Part shown: positions 52,459-61,891 of the stretch, one piece after another | Numbering within the stretch: the stretch's first letter is position 1 | Layout of the letters: each line of letters opens with the position of its first letter | Origin: JBPOJN01 sp052033505 | GTDB lineage: Bacteria; UBA10199; JACPAL01; GCA-016699445 | Length of the DNA: 64,000 nucleotides | Direction of reading: 5' to 3' | Assembly: GCA_052033505.1 (NCBI GenBank) | Contig: JBPOJN010000002.1 | Coordinates: forward strand, 13,460 to 77,459 | Program-made: the position numbers and the translations under genes | The notes under the pieces: generated by a model | What the model saw: only the letters and a program-made list of their open reading frames with translations | The model's database searches: none | Told to the model about the DNA's origin: nothing

Positions 52459-53708
52459 TGGCGCATCCGTTTTTCTGGGTCTTCGTCGTTCTCTTCTCAC
52501 TGCATCAGCTCTGGGAGGCGGCGTTGACGCTCTTGAACCGCCGTGAGATGGAGAAAAACCGCGGCCAAACCCCGGAGTTCTTTCGGGATAAAATCGACCC
52601 GGAACGCTACCAAAAAAGCATCGACTACAACCTGGAAAAAAGCCGTTTCGGTCTCTCCATGCGTGTCTACGATATCGGGATCGTCATCGCGATCATTGCG
52701 AGCGGAATCTTAGGCGATCTCGATATTTGGATGTCTCCATGGGGTTTACCCGGCATCCTGCATTCCGTCGTTTATTGCGGGTTGGTGGCGCTGGGCGTAA
52801 TGATCTTGAAACTCCCGGTCTCGCTTTATTCTCATTTCGTGATCGAAGAAAAATACGGCTTCAATAAAATGACCGCACGGACTTTCGTCGTCGATCTCCT
52901 GAAAAGTTTGGCCCTGGGTTCGGTTCTGGGCGGCGCAGTGCTCGCGCTGGTGTTTTGGCTCTACGCCCAAGCCGGGGATTTCTGGTGGCTTTGGGCCTTC
53001 GGCGCCGTTTACGGTTTCGAGTTCCTAATGGCTGCGGTCTATCCGACGCTGCTCGCGCCGATTTTCAATAAGTTCGTGCCGCTCCCCGACGGGAGTTTAA
53101 AAGACGCCATCACCGCACTCGCGCGTAAGATTGATTTTAAAATGTCGGGAGTCTTCACGATCGACGGCTCGAAACGCTCAGCTCATTCGAACGCGTATTT
53201 CGCGGGCATGGGCCGCATGCGCCGCATTGTTCTCTTTGATACACTTCAAAAGCAGCTCTCAGAGCGAGAAATCATCGCGGTCTTGGGCCACGAGATGGGG
53301 CACAATAAGCTCAAACACATCCAAAAACAATTGGCCTTGGGCCTCTTCGTGTCGTTCGCCAGTTTTTGGGTCTTATCCTTACTCATGACGTGGCCGCCCT
53401 TTTTCGAAACCTTCGGTGCCGGAGCGCCCGCGCCGCATAAGGCTCTGGTGATCTTCGCGCTCTTCAGTGGCCACTTCACCTTCGCGATGACGGCCGTGAC
53501 CAATGCGCTCTCGCGCCGCTACGAATACGCCTCCGACCGTTTCTCCGTGGAGGTCGTGAAAGATCCCGAGGCGATGATCTCGTCGCTCGTCGCCTTAAGC
53601 CGCGAAAACCTCTCAAATCTCACACCGCATCCGTGGTTCAGCGCCTATCATTACACGCACCCGACGACGCTGGAACGGGTAGCGGCGATTCAACGGCAGG
53701 CTTCCTAA
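52458..53708 (+). CDS. Ste24-type M48 membrane metalloprotease
   Basis: 416 residues from the ATG at 52458. Zinc motif His278-Glu279-x-x-His282 (GHEMGHNKLKHI) with the later Glu in YEYASDRFSVE. Membrane helices before and after the motif; the Ste24 signature SAHSNAYFAGMGRMRRIVLFDTL is present. In bacteria these enzymes cut or survey inner-membrane proteins. Coupled to the helicase gene by TGATG and followed after 16 bases by ppcA. Confidence 0.92.
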   Translation: MAHPFFWVFVVLFSLHQLWEAALTLLNRREMEKNRGQTPEFFRDKIDPERYQKSIDYNLEKSRFGLSMRVYDIGIVIAIIASGILGDLDIWMSPWGLPGILHSVVYCGLVALGVMILKLPVSLYSHFVIEEKYGFNKMTARTFVVDLLKSLALGSVLGGAVLALVFWLYAQAGDFWWLWAFGAVYGFEFLMAAVYPTLLAPIFNKFVPLPDGSLKDAITALARKIDFKMSGVFTIDGSKRSAHSNAYFAGMGRMRRIVLFDTLQKQLSEREIIAVLGHEMGHNKLKHIQKQLALGLFVSFASFWVLSLLMTWPPFFETFGAGAPAPHKALVIFALFSGHFTFAMTAVTNALSRRYEYASDRFSVEVVKDPEAMISSLVALSRENLSNLTPHPWFSAYHYTHPTTLERVAAIQRQAS

Positions 53709-53724
53709 ACATTGGGGGGAACTC

Positions 53725-55251
53725 ATGCGCAAAATTCCGGCGACCATGGCAACGCAGCATCCGGACAACGCGAACGCGCCGTATTGGAGCGACACGCCCT
53801 TCGTTTCGACCGGGGACGAGGTCGAGGAATGTTACCGCGTGTTTTCGGACTTGGGATGCGACGAATATATGTGGGACTGGGAAGGGAAGTTCGTCGACGA
53901 GGCCGTCGTCGACCGGCTCTTCAACAAATACGAATCTTACTTCCGTAAACATCAGTTGGGCCGAGACAAGTTCTTAACCTTCCGCGTGCCCAATATCTGG
54001 AAAGAAAGCGGCTTTCGGCTCGCGCGTTCGTACATGACGATCATCACGGCGGCTCATACGGCGGCCGAGTACGGCATGCACACGCAGCCGATCTTCGAAG
54101 TCATCTTGCCTATGACGACGGAGGCTAAACAGCTGATCGCCATATTGGAAAAATACCGGAATGCGCTCAAATACGAGCGCGCGATCTTCGAGAAACCCGT
54201 GGCCGGGGACGGAACGCTCGAAATGATCCCGCTGATCGAAGGCAGCGCGACGTTGTTACACTCTAAAAAAATCCTGAAGGACTACGTCGTGCGCTACCAA
54301 AAACTCTGGAAGCGGAAACTGCCTTATCTCAGGCCGTTCATCGCGCGTTCCGATCCGGCGCTGGACGCGGGCTTCGTTCCCGCGGTGCTTTCCGCGCGCG
54401 GCGCGATCTCCGAGTATTATCGATTCGAGGAAGAATCGGGGATCCCCGTCTATCCGATCATCGGCGTTGGCAGTCCTTTGTTCCGCGGCGGACTTTCGCC
54501 CGTGAATATTGATTCTTTTTTGGAGAACTACGCCGGCGTGCGTACCGTCACGATCCAATCGGCGTTCCGTTATGACTACCCGATGGCTCAGGTCAAAAAG
54601 GCGATGGCGCGCTTGAACCGTGAGTTGCCTCGGAGGCGTCCGTCGCGTTTCACCGAATCGCAGATTCGCGAGATCTTGAAATTTTCCGAACATTTCGCCG
54701 CGCACTACCGGCCCGTAGTGATGAAGCTCTCTCCCGTGATCAACGATCTCGCGCGGTTTATACCGTCTCACCGGGAGCGCATCCCACATACGGGACATTT
54801 CGGTTATTCGCGCCAAATGAATTCCAAGGCTGGCCAGAAAATCAGTCTGCCGCGCGCGATCTCTTTCGTGGCGACCCTGGCTTCGCTGGGTATTCCTCCG
54901 TCGATCTTGGGCACCGGGCGGGGATTGAAGACCCTCCTTAAATCCGGCGTGACGGAGAAAAAAATATTCGGGTACCTGCCGACGCTCCTCGAAGACTTGA
55001 GCCGTATCGGTGCGTACCTCAATTGGGAAAACCTGAAATTCCTGATACGGAAAAATCCCGATTGGAAACCCGTGCTCGAAGACGTGAAGTTCTTGGAGGA
55101 ATTTTTAGGGCGGCGTTTGGGACCTCAGACGCACGAGGAATACATCCATCGTAACCTGACTTCGAACATCTACCATTACTGGCAGCGCGGCGAAGAGGAC
55201 GTACGTGGGGCCATTCTGCAGGCCGCGCGCGTCCGGAGGAGCTTGGGATGA
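53725..55251 (+). CDS. ppcA: Phosphoenolpyruvate carboxylase, archaeal type
   Basis: 508 residues, the length of the archaeal-type PEP carboxylase (about 500), not the usual bacterial enzyme of about 900. It opens KIPATMATQHPDNANAPYW, the diagnostic motif of this family, followed by EVEECYRVFSDLGCDEYMWDWEGKFVDE. GGGGGGAACTC precedes the ATG. It makes oxaloacetate from PEP and bicarbonate to refill the citric acid cycle. It lies in an overlapping gene string with helicase and protease genes, not with central-metabolism genes; its stop overlaps the next start (ATGA). Confidence 0.93.
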   Translation: MRKIPATMATQHPDNANAPYWSDTPFVSTGDEVEECYRVFSDLGCDEYMWDWEGKFVDEAVVDRLFNKYESYFRKHQLGRDKFLTFRVPNIWKESGFRLARSYMTIITAAHTAAEYGMHTQPIFEVILPMTTEAKQLIAILEKYRNALKYERAIFEKPVAGDGTLEMIPLIEGSATLLHSKKILKDYVVRYQKLWKRKLPYLRPFIARSDPALDAGFVPAVLSARGAISEYYRFEEESGIPVYPIIGVGSPLFRGGLSPVNIDSFLENYAGVRTVTIQSAFRYDYPMAQVKKAMARLNRELPRRRPSRFTESQIREILKFSEHFAAHYRPVVMKLSPVINDLARFIPSHRERIPHTGHFGYSRQMNSKAGQKISLPRAISFVATLASLGIPPSILGTGRGLKTLLKSGVTEKKIFGYLPTLLEDLSRIGAYLNWENLKFLIRKNPDWKPVLEDVKFLEEFLGRRLGPQTHEEYIHRNLTSNIYHYWQRGEEDVRGAILQAARVRRSLG

Positions 55252-55613
55252 CGGCACGAGTTTTTTCCCTGGGGGGATGGGCCTTGCTTCTGCCGCTTTT
55301 GTTCGGGTCCCTCGCTTTGGCTTCGGAAAAGCCCGTGTGTCCTTCGGTGCTCTTGGTTTCGAAAAAAGACGTCAGCCTCCTGGACGAGGAAGGGCTTCCG
55401 GATTTACGCCTCTTTTTTGAAACTTTTCCAGAAACTCCCCGGGAAATTCGCGGTCCGGAAAAGATCCGCGCGAAGTTATTGTACAAAGGCGAAACTCCTT
55501 CCGTGCGGGAAATATCGGTCGGAGAGACGATTTGGATTTATGATTGCATGTATCGGCTCAAAAAAACGGAATCGCGGGGGCTTTTCTTGGAAAAAATCCT
55601 CCGGCTGGAGTAA
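55248..55613 (+). CDS. Small secreted protein, 121 aa
   Basis: Signal peptide (FSLGGWALLLPLLFGSLALASEK) and a mature domain of about 95 residues with two Cys (KPVCPSV and YDCMYRL), probably disulphide-linked. No family recognised. The ATG overlaps the ppcA stop by four bases (ATGA), and the thioesterase gene follows after three bases, so it is part of the same transcript. Confidence 0.6.
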   Translation: MTARVFSLGGWALLLPLLFGSLALASEKPVCPSVLLVSKKDVSLLDEEGLPDLRLFFETFPETPREIRGPEKIRAKLLYKGETPSVREISVGETIWIYDCMYRLKKTESRGLFLEKILRLE

Positions 55614-55616
55614 GAT

Positions 55617-56036
55617 ATGAACTCAAAATTCCCTGTCAAAACAGACATCATTGTGCGCTTCGCCGACGTCGACGTCATGGGGCACGTCAATAACGCCGTC
55701 TATCTCTCGTATTTCGAGCAGGCTCGCGTCGCGTTTTTCAAAAAGATTAACAAACTCGACCTGCGTTACATGGACGCGAAGTCGGCCTTCGGTTTCATCG
55801 TGGCCGAGATAGGCGTTAAATTTTTGGCCCCGACCTTCGTCGATCAGTCTTTGGTGGTCGCGATTCGCGTGGCCGAAATTCGCACGAAAGCCTTCCGTTT
55901 CGAATATGAGATCCGCGATAAAAAAACAAAAGCCTTGGTCGCGACCGGATTTTCGGTACAGGTCTCGTATAATTACAAGATCCACAAAACTTTTCCGCTC
56001 CCTGTGAGCCTCTGCCGGAAAATGGCGTCTTTGTAG
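55617..56036 (+). CDS. Thioesterase (4HBT / YbgC type)
   Basis: 139 residues, hot-dog fold. The motif RFADVDVMGHVNNAVYLSYFEQARVAFF holds the catalytic Asp and the helix of the 4-hydroxybenzoyl-CoA / YbgC thioesterase family. It cuts acyl-CoA thioesters; substrate unknown. Last gene of the coupled string that starts in the glycan block. Confidence 0.9.
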   Translation: MNSKFPVKTDIIVRFADVDVMGHVNNAVYLSYFEQARVAFFKKINKLDLRYMDAKSAFGFIVAEIGVKFLAPTFVDQSLVVAIRVAEIRTKAFRFEYEIRDKKTKALVATGFSVQVSYNYKIHKTFPLPVSLCRKMASL

Positions 56037-56072
56037 CGTGGAAATTAGGAAATCCGGTGCATTTGTGGCACA

Positions 56073-57068
56073 ATGGAACGCGTGCACATCGGTATCCCCA
56101 AAGAAACGAAGCCTTTTGAAAACCGCGTCGCGATGACGCCGCGGGGCGTGGCGGTCTTGGTTGCGGCGGGAGCGCGCGTGGCCGTGCAAAAAAACGCGGG
56201 GCTGGGTTCGGGTTTTCCGGACGGTCTTTACCGCCAAGCCGGAGCGAAGATCGTGACGACCGCCTCTCAGGCTTGGGAGGCTGATTTAGTACTCAAGGTC
56301 AAAGAGCCTCAAGCACCTGAATTCCGCTTTTTCCGTCCTTCTCTGACACTCTTCACTTTCTTGCATTTGGCCGCCTGTCCTTTGCTCGCCAGGGCCTTGG
56401 AGCGCAAAAAAGTCGCCGCCATCGCCTATGAGGACGTCACGGACGCGCAAGGAGGTTTTCCGATCTTGGCGCCGATGAGCGAAATCGCGGGGTGCCTGTC
56501 CACTGTGATCGGAGCGAACTATTTGCGTCGGGATTTGGGGGGGAAAGGCACGCTTCTGCCCGCGATCGGCCGGGGTGGGACGGGGCACGTGACGATCTTG
56601 GGCGCGGGGAACGTCGGTACGAACGCTCTGCGGGTGGCCCACGGCATGGGTGCGTCGGTTACGGTCTTCGACAAAAATCCGATGCGTCTTAAAGTTTTGC
56701 AAAACGAATATACGGAGCGTCTTCAACCCCTGAACGACGCGCTCGAATTGCCCGAAGTGATCCGAAGGACGGACCTTTTGATCGGTGCCGTACTTCTGCC
56801 GGGCCGCGCGGCCCCTGAGGTCGTTTCCGAAGCGATGGTGAAAAGCATGGAAGCGGGCTCGGTCATTGTGGACGTGGCGATCGATCAAGGTGGATGCGTG
56901 GCGACCAGCCGCGCGACGACGATCCGTAAACCCATTTTTTTGAAACACGGGGTCCTGCATTACGGCGTCACGAACATCCCTTCGCTCGTGCCGCGCACCG
57001 CGACGGAGGCCCTATCGCGCGCGACGCTGCCGTACGTCCTCAAACTCATCGCCGGAGAAAAATTTTAG
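56073..57068 (+). CDS. ald: Alanine dehydrogenase (short form)
   Basis: 331 residues. Converts L-alanine to pyruvate with NAD+. Typical start IGIPKETKPFENRVAMTP, catalytic Lys in LKVKEPQ and His in FTFLHLAACP. The NAD-binding Rossmann motif is GAGNVGTNALRVAHGMGA, followed by VIVDVAIDQGG and VPRTATEALSRATLPYVL at the end. Usual length is about 360-370, so the last 30-40 residues are missing or lost; active-site residues are intact. Convergent with the DUF309 gene; the stop codons overlap. Confidence 0.9.
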   Translation: MERVHIGIPKETKPFENRVAMTPRGVAVLVAAGARVAVQKNAGLGSGFPDGLYRQAGAKIVTTASQAWEADLVLKVKEPQAPEFRFFRPSLTLFTFLHLAACPLLARALERKKVAAIAYEDVTDAQGGFPILAPMSEIAGCLSTVIGANYLRRDLGGKGTLLPAIGRGGTGHVTILGAGNVGTNALRVAHGMGASVTVFDKNPMRLKVLQNEYTERLQPLNDALELPEVIRRTDLLIGAVLLPGRAAPEVVSEAMVKSMEAGSVIVDVAIDQGGCVATSRATTIRKPIFLKHGVLHYGVTNIPSLVPRTATEALSRATLPYVLKLIAGEKF

Positions 57069-57403
57069 ATTTTGAAAATACGCTCTGGAAACGCCGCATT
57101 TTGCTTTTGGAGAAGCGGCTCGAGGGCCGTCTGGAAGTTTTTTTTCAAGTCCCGCAGCGAAATTCCCAGGCAGGAATCCGGCAGTAACGCCAATTTTTCA
57201 CAAGCCATCTTATGCATTTTAAGTGCCCCGCCCGGGATGCCGCTTTGCCATTTGAGGAAGGCCACGGCGATTTGTATCAAGGCCTGGAGGCAGCGTTTCT
57301 CCGTCCCGTCGGCGTCGTTCCAGGCCTGCTCCCAGACGTCGTGCGCCTCGAAATAAAGGCCTTCGTTGAAGAGGGAAACGCCTTTGAGAAAAAGGTCCTT
57401 CAT
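57065..57403 (-). CDS. DUF309 protein
   Basis: 112 residues, helical. FLKGVSLFNEGLYFEAHDVWEQAWNDA is the DUF309 signature, a small helical family of unknown function that shows the pattern of a conserved His-containing helix pair. Its start overlaps the end of the antiporter gene by four bases (ATGA), so the two are coupled, but no functional link is known. Confidence 0.85.
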   Translation of the reverse strand: MKDLFLKGVSLFNEGLYFEAHDVWEQAWNDADGTEKRCLQALIQIAVAFLKWQSGIPGGALKMHKMACEKLALLPDSCLGISLRDLKKNFQTALEPLLQKQNAAFPERIFKI

Positions 57404-59484
57404 GGCCGTGGAGGCGTTTGCCCGAAAAGCTCGGTCGCGGCGGCCACGGCTTCTTGGGTACCGGCCAATACTAAGACGTCGCCGGATTGCAAGACCTCAT
57501 GCGCCGTGGAGGCGGTAAGTCCGTGGCCTTTTCGTACGATCGCCAGGACGGTAGCGCCGGTCAAGCCGCGTACGTTCAATTGTGCGAGCGTCCGTCCGAG
57601 TGACGGGCTTTCCGGCGTTAATTTTAAAGGCGTCGGCTCCCCCAAGCCGGGCAGGATTTTTTGGATCAACCCTAAGTCGGCGCCTTCCAGGCCCGCACTC
57701 TGGGACTGCGAGGCCAGCGCTTCGATGATCATTTCCGAACCCGCGCGCACGTGACCCTGGAGATTGTTTGCGCCTCTCCAAAAAGCGACGAAGAGCAAAA
57801 GGGTGAGGAGCAGTAAAACGGTCAAAGCGGCCGCGCCCGAAAATCCCGGCAGGAAAGGCTGGGTCAACGCGAGTAAAGGGCTTCCCACGACGAACACGAC
57901 CGCGAGCTGCAGGCCGGCGACTAAGGCTTTACGCGGAGCGGCCGCCAAATCGGCTTGGCCGTCTTCCGTTTTCGGCAAGGCGGATTCGGCGAGCGTCCGT
58001 CCCAGACGCCGCGCCACGCGGAAGATGCCGACGGCGAAAGGCGCCATGAGGACGCCTAACAAGGCGATCAAGGACAGCCGCGCCATCGCCGGCGAGAGAT
58101 GTGCCCGCGTCATGAAAAAATTCATGATGCGTCCCGCGTACAGCGTCGTCGTGATCACGATGGCGATCAAGAACGCCGCGTCGGCCATGAGAAGCTTGAC
58201 CAGGCGCCGGACGACCGTGCCTGAAGTCTGGCGGCTCGGAGACGACCGGATCTGTTCGATCCAGCTTCCGTATAAAGCCGCGAAGGTTTGCAGGGAACGC
58301 GGCAGTTTGCGGTCGACCCAATTTGCGAAAGGCCCTGAGGCGCGGATCAGCCACGGCGTCGTGAGCGTCGTGATCGCCGAGACCGCGACTGCGATGGAAT
58401 AGAAAAAATCGTCGGTGACTTTAAGCGCCAAGCCCAACGCCGCGATGATGAACGAAAATTCGCCGATCTGGGCCAGGCTGAATCCCGCGCGTAAAGACGT
58501 CCGCGTACCAGAACCCGTGAAAAACGCGCCCATCGACACGCTGAAGATTTTTCCGAAGATCACCACAAGCGTGATGACGGTCACCGGCAGCCAATGCCGC
58601 GCCACGGACACCGGATCAATCATCATGCCCACGGAGATGAAAAAGATCGCCGCGAACATGTCACGCACGGGTTCGATCAAGTGCTCGATTTTCTTCTCTT
58701 CGCCGGATTCCCCCGCGAGTGATCCCGCGATGAAGGCGCCCAAGGCGACGGAATAACCGAATTCCTGGGCGAGCAAAGCCCCGCCGAAACACAGTCCCAC
58801 GCTCGCGACCAAAAGCGTCTCCGGACGCCCGAAACGGCTCACGGCCCTCATCGCGCGCGGCACCGTGAAAAGCCCGATTACCACGAAGGCCAGCAAGAAA
58901 AGCGCGAGACGCCCCGCAGGTGCTAAGACCGACGCCGTCGAAAGGTCACCCTGAGAACTTTCGCCCGGCGCGAAGGCACCGGTTAAAAGCGCCATCAACA
59001 AGATGCCCACCAAATCCTCGACGATCAGGATGCTGACGACAAGAGAGCGGAGTTTTCCCGTGATGCTTTGTTCGTCGAAGGCCTTCGCGATGATCGTCGT
59101 GCTGGAGATCGCGATGATGGCGCCCAGGAAAAGGCTTTGCGGATGCGTCCACCCGAATGCCCGGCCCGTGAGGAACCCCAGCCAGATCATGAGACTGCAC
59201 TGGATCAGGGCCGTGATGCCCGCCGTCGGTCCGGCTTTGAGAAGCTTGCTGATGCTGAATTCGAGGCCGAGCGCGAACATGAGCAGGATCACGCCCAATT
59301 CCGACAGCGCATGAATGACGGAAGTATCGGCCACCAACGGCACCGGTACATGAGGTCCGACGATGAGGCCCGCTAGGATGTATCCTAAGACCACGGGCTG
59401 TTTGAGACGTTGGAACAAAACGGTCGTCACCGCGGCCACGCAGAGGACGACGGTTAAGGATTTTAAGAAAACATGCGTATCCAC
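57400..59484 (-). CDS. CPA2-type cation/proton antiporter
   Basis: 694 residues. The first 400 are the Na+/H+ exchanger domain with about 12 helices (VLGYILAGLIVGPHVP, LGVILLMFALGLEFSISKL, GAIIAISSTTIIAKAFDE), as in KefB/KefC/YbaL. About 150 further residues include extra membrane helices. The end (about 600-690) is a TrkA-C/RCK_C ligand-binding domain (LGRTLAQLNVRGLTGATVLAIVRKG and SGDVLVLAGTQEAV). No full TrkA-N domain is seen. It trades K+ or Na+ for protons in the inner membrane; symbol withheld as the subfamily is unsure. Confidence 0.88.
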   Translation of the reverse strand: MDTHVFLKSLTVVLCVAAVTTVLFQRLKQPVVLGYILAGLIVGPHVPVPLVADTSVIHALSELGVILLMFALGLEFSISKLLKAGPTAGITALIQCSLMIWLGFLTGRAFGWTHPQSLFLGAIIAISSTTIIAKAFDEQSITGKLRSLVVSILIVEDLVGILLMALLTGAFAPGESSQGDLSTASVLAPAGRLALFLLAFVVIGLFTVPRAMRAVSRFGRPETLLVASVGLCFGGALLAQEFGYSVALGAFIAGSLAGESGEEKKIEHLIEPVRDMFAAIFFISVGMMIDPVSVARHWLPVTVITLVVIFGKIFSVSMGAFFTGSGTRTSLRAGFSLAQIGEFSFIIAALGLALKVTDDFFYSIAVAVSAITTLTTPWLIRASGPFANWVDRKLPRSLQTFAALYGSWIEQIRSSPSRQTSGTVVRRLVKLLMADAAFLIAIVITTTLYAGRIMNFFMTRAHLSPAMARLSLIALLGVLMAPFAVGIFRVARRLGRTLAESALPKTEDGQADLAAAPRKALVAGLQLAVVFVVGSPLLALTQPFLPGFSGAAALTVLLLLTLLLFVAFWRGANNLQGHVRAGSEMIIEALASQSQSAGLEGADLGLIQKILPGLGEPTPLKLTPESPSLGRTLAQLNVRGLTGATVLAIVRKGHGLTASTAHEVLQSGDVLVLAGTQEAVAAATELFGQTPPRP

Positions 59485-59515
59485 TTAGACACCCCTAATA
59501 GAGTGCATTCTAGTT

Positions 59516-61492
59516 TCAATGAGTGGTTTCTAAAGATTTGAAAGGTTTGATAGATTTTGATTGGCCCAGTATGTGCCCATAGATGCGCGCCGAACGCAGC
59601 ACGCGCTTGACGTAGCCACGCGTCTCCGAGAACGGGATGGATTCGATGAATTCATCCATCGGCAGATAGCCTTGGGTCGACAACCACTTCGAGACGTTGC
59701 CCGGGCCGGCGTTGTAGGCCATGACCGCGAGCGCCACTTGACCGTCGAAGCGATTCACCATGTCGCTTAAGAAAGATGATCCCAGGCGGATATTCGAAGC
59801 GGGCACGCTTAAATCGGAGAGGGAGAAGGGGAGGCTTAAAGCTTTGGCTTTCATCTTGGCGGTTCCCGGCATGAGTTGCATGAGTCCCACGGCGCCCGCA
59901 CGCGAACGCACGGCCCGCGCAAATAGAGACTCTTCGCGCATAATGCCTAAGATTAGGCCCATCGGTAAATGCGTCGCCGATGCGGCCCTTTTGACTTCGT
60001 CTTCATAGCCCACGGGGTAGAGGAAACGGCTCAACGGGTTTTCATTTTTCAGGCGTATGTCGAAGACCGAGACGTCCAAGGCTTCCGTCGTCATTTCGAG
60101 GGTGCGATGTGGATCACCCGAGTCGTTCCAACGCTGCGCCAGCAATTCAGGTTTCGTGCGGGCGATGTCCGGATGCGTGTAGGTCAGGTAATCCATCACG
60201 TCTGCGCTGGAGGCATGATCTTTTTTTTCGTTCAAACGGTCCACGACGCGTAAAATTTCCGCTGCGTCCTGATCTGGAGGGAACCCTGCGGAGTTTTTCA
60301 TCAAAGGCGGCATCGCAGCCGATTTGCCTAAACGTAACTCCGCCAGCATCGCGTAAAAAGAGAAGGGGTAAGACTTCAAAATTTCCGCGTAAAAGTCCGC
60401 CGACCCGCCTCCCGATTTTTTTCCGGAACGCTTTTCCAAGATCCTTGCCTTCCAGTACAGGGCTTGGGGTTGGGCCTCTGTTCCTAAACCGTGCATCGCG
60501 ATGATATCGTCCAAGAATCCCAAGGCCTTCGCGTCGTCCTTGGCTTGATAGGCCGCGAACGCTGCGTCCCAGAGATATTTCTCCTTCATGTCGCCTTCAG
60601 AAAGTTTCAGCAGATTTTGCAAGGCGCGCGCGGACTTTTCGGGTTGGCTTTGCCGGTACAGGCCGTAGAGCCGGTAGTAGGCGTCGTCTGCGTATTGTAC
60701 GTCGTCTGGGTGCTGGGCTAATTTTTCGAAAGCCGCTTCGGCCGCGTCGTCGCGGTTCAAGTCCGACTCCGTGACGCCTTTCCAATATAAGGCGCGGGTG
60801 CGCAGCTTGCCCTCACAGCCCGAAAGATCCACCGCATCGAATCCCGTCACCGCTTCGTCCTTGCGGCCGAGTTTGCGGAGAGCCGTGCCCCATTCGAAAA
60901 GCGCGCGGCATTTTTGCGGCGGGGGCAAGTCGGACGCGGAAATTTCCGGAACCGAAATCAAAACGGGAATCGTATCAAAAAGGGAAGCCTGCGATAAGAT
61001 GTGCAACCGCTGGATCTTGTCCGCCGTCGTCACCCCGGCCGCTATCGCGGGAGAAACAGGCTTTTCAAAATCAGGGAACAAAGACCAAAGGCGACGGGAC
61101 CACTCCGATGAAGACGACGCGTCGGCCGCAATCGCGGTTTCCAAAGCATCTCGGTAAAGCCGCCGGTAAAAATCCTGATTTTTGTTTTTGAAGTCCACGG
61201 GTACTAAGGCTGGATTGCCCAAAAAGGGCTTTAAGAGGTTGAAAGCCGCCGTGGGATCCTTCTGATTCAATCGGATACGGGCTGAAATCGTCGCGCGCCA
61301 AAAATCAAAAACAAGGGCCTGATCCGTCGCCGGAAGTTCTTTTTCGGCTTCGGCGTATTTTCCATCCTGTACGGAGACGGCCGTGGCGACCATGGCTTGA
61401 TGGGTTTGAAAGGCGTTTTCGGCCTTCAGAACCGCCGGGAACGCCAAAAATAAGAGACACGCGCAATGAGGCAGCAGAGAGATTATTTTCAC
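59516..61492 (-). CDS. slt: Soluble lytic murein transglycosylase
   Basis: 658 residues. Sec signal peptide at the start (LLPHCACLLFLAFPAVLKAE). Residues 30-500 are helical tetratricopeptide-like repeats forming the Slt70 ring (RALYWKGVTESDLNRDDAAEAAFEKL, and others). Residues 510-640 are the catalytic lysozyme-like domain: REES with Glu521, AGAVGLMQLMPGTA, and AYNAGPGNVSKW at 592-603. It cuts peptidoglycan glycan strands, leaving anhydro-MurNAc. Monocistronic; ends 31 bases after the antiporter start. Confidence 0.95.
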   Translation of the reverse strand: MKIISLLPHCACLLFLAFPAVLKAENAFQTHQAMVATAVSVQDGKYAEAEKELPATDQALVFDFWRATISARIRLNQKDPTAAFNLLKPFLGNPALVPVDFKNKNQDFYRRLYRDALETAIAADASSSSEWSRRLWSLFPDFEKPVSPAIAAGVTTADKIQRLHILSQASLFDTIPVLISVPEISASDLPPPQKCRALFEWGTALRKLGRKDEAVTGFDAVDLSGCEGKLRTRALYWKGVTESDLNRDDAAEAAFEKLAQHPDDVQYADDAYYRLYGLYRQSQPEKSARALQNLLKLSEGDMKEKYLWDAAFAAYQAKDDAKALGFLDDIIAMHGLGTEAQPQALYWKARILEKRSGKKSGGGSADFYAEILKSYPFSFYAMLAELRLGKSAAMPPLMKNSAGFPPDQDAAEILRVVDRLNEKKDHASSADVMDYLTYTHPDIARTKPELLAQRWNDSGDPHRTLEMTTEALDVSVFDIRLKNENPLSRFLYPVGYEDEVKRAASATHLPMGLILGIMREESLFARAVRSRAGAVGLMQLMPGTAKMKAKALSLPFSLSDLSVPASNIRLGSSFLSDMVNRFDGQVALAVMAYNAGPGNVSKWLSTQGYLPMDEFIESIPFSETRGYVKRVLRSARIYGHILGQSKSIKPFKSLETTH

Positions 61493-61547
61493 GCTTCCCG
61501 CTTAATGCATTTTAAAAATTATTTCAGGAAGTTTTTTAAGCCGATTG

Positions 61548-61613
61548 AGGCAGATTGAAACAAATTCAATCCGCCTGCTTCAATTCGCTTTTTTGCCGAG
61601 GAATTTTTTCCTC
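61548..61613. terminator. Two hairpins in the 200-base gap before slt
   Basis: The gap 61493-61691 has no gene. It contains AGGCAGATTGAA-ACAAA-TTCAATCCGCCT (61548-61576, one mismatch in 12 pairs) and GAGGAA-TTTT-TTCCTC (61598-61613). On the minus strand these could end the transcript of the small lipoprotein gene; neither has an ideal T run, so the call is modest. Confidence 0.4.
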
Positions 61614-61691
61614 TGTGAAGAGGGCGTTTTTTGATCCACGACGGAAAAACGAATTTCAGAGAAAACGGGCGGACTGAATCTGTTCCGAAAC

Positions 61692-61811
61692 TTACTTTGT
61701 GGAGACGTGGGACTGGGAGGCATGCGCGCTGCAATCGCAACCTGGAGACGAAGCCGCCATGCATGACAGAACCACCAGGACCAACGTCATTACTAAACCT
61801 TTTGCTTTCAT
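61692..61811 (-). CDS. Very small lipoprotein, 39 aa
   Basis: ATG at 61811 with AGGAGG seven bases upstream, one of the best ribosome binding sites in the window. The peptide begins MKAKGLVMTLVLVVLSC, a lipobox LVVLSC with Cys17, then a short tail with Cys25 and Cys27 and two His (GCDCSAHASQSHVSTK). The strong binding site and signal argue that it is a real gene although so short. It may be an entericidin-like or metal-touching small lipoprotein, but no family can be given. Confidence 0.6.
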   Translation of the reverse strand: MKAKGLVMTLVLVVLSCMAASSPGCDCSAHASQSHVSTK

Positions 61812-61891
61812 CGTAGCCTCCTGTTTGAAATTGAATTTCTAGAGTAAGTATTTTCGGAAGACAAGAATGAAGTGAGCGTTTGCGCCGGGTT

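Noticed and set aside
61493..61691. Possible gene in the gap before slt
   Set aside because: No frame has a binding site or protein-like composition; only hairpins are seen.
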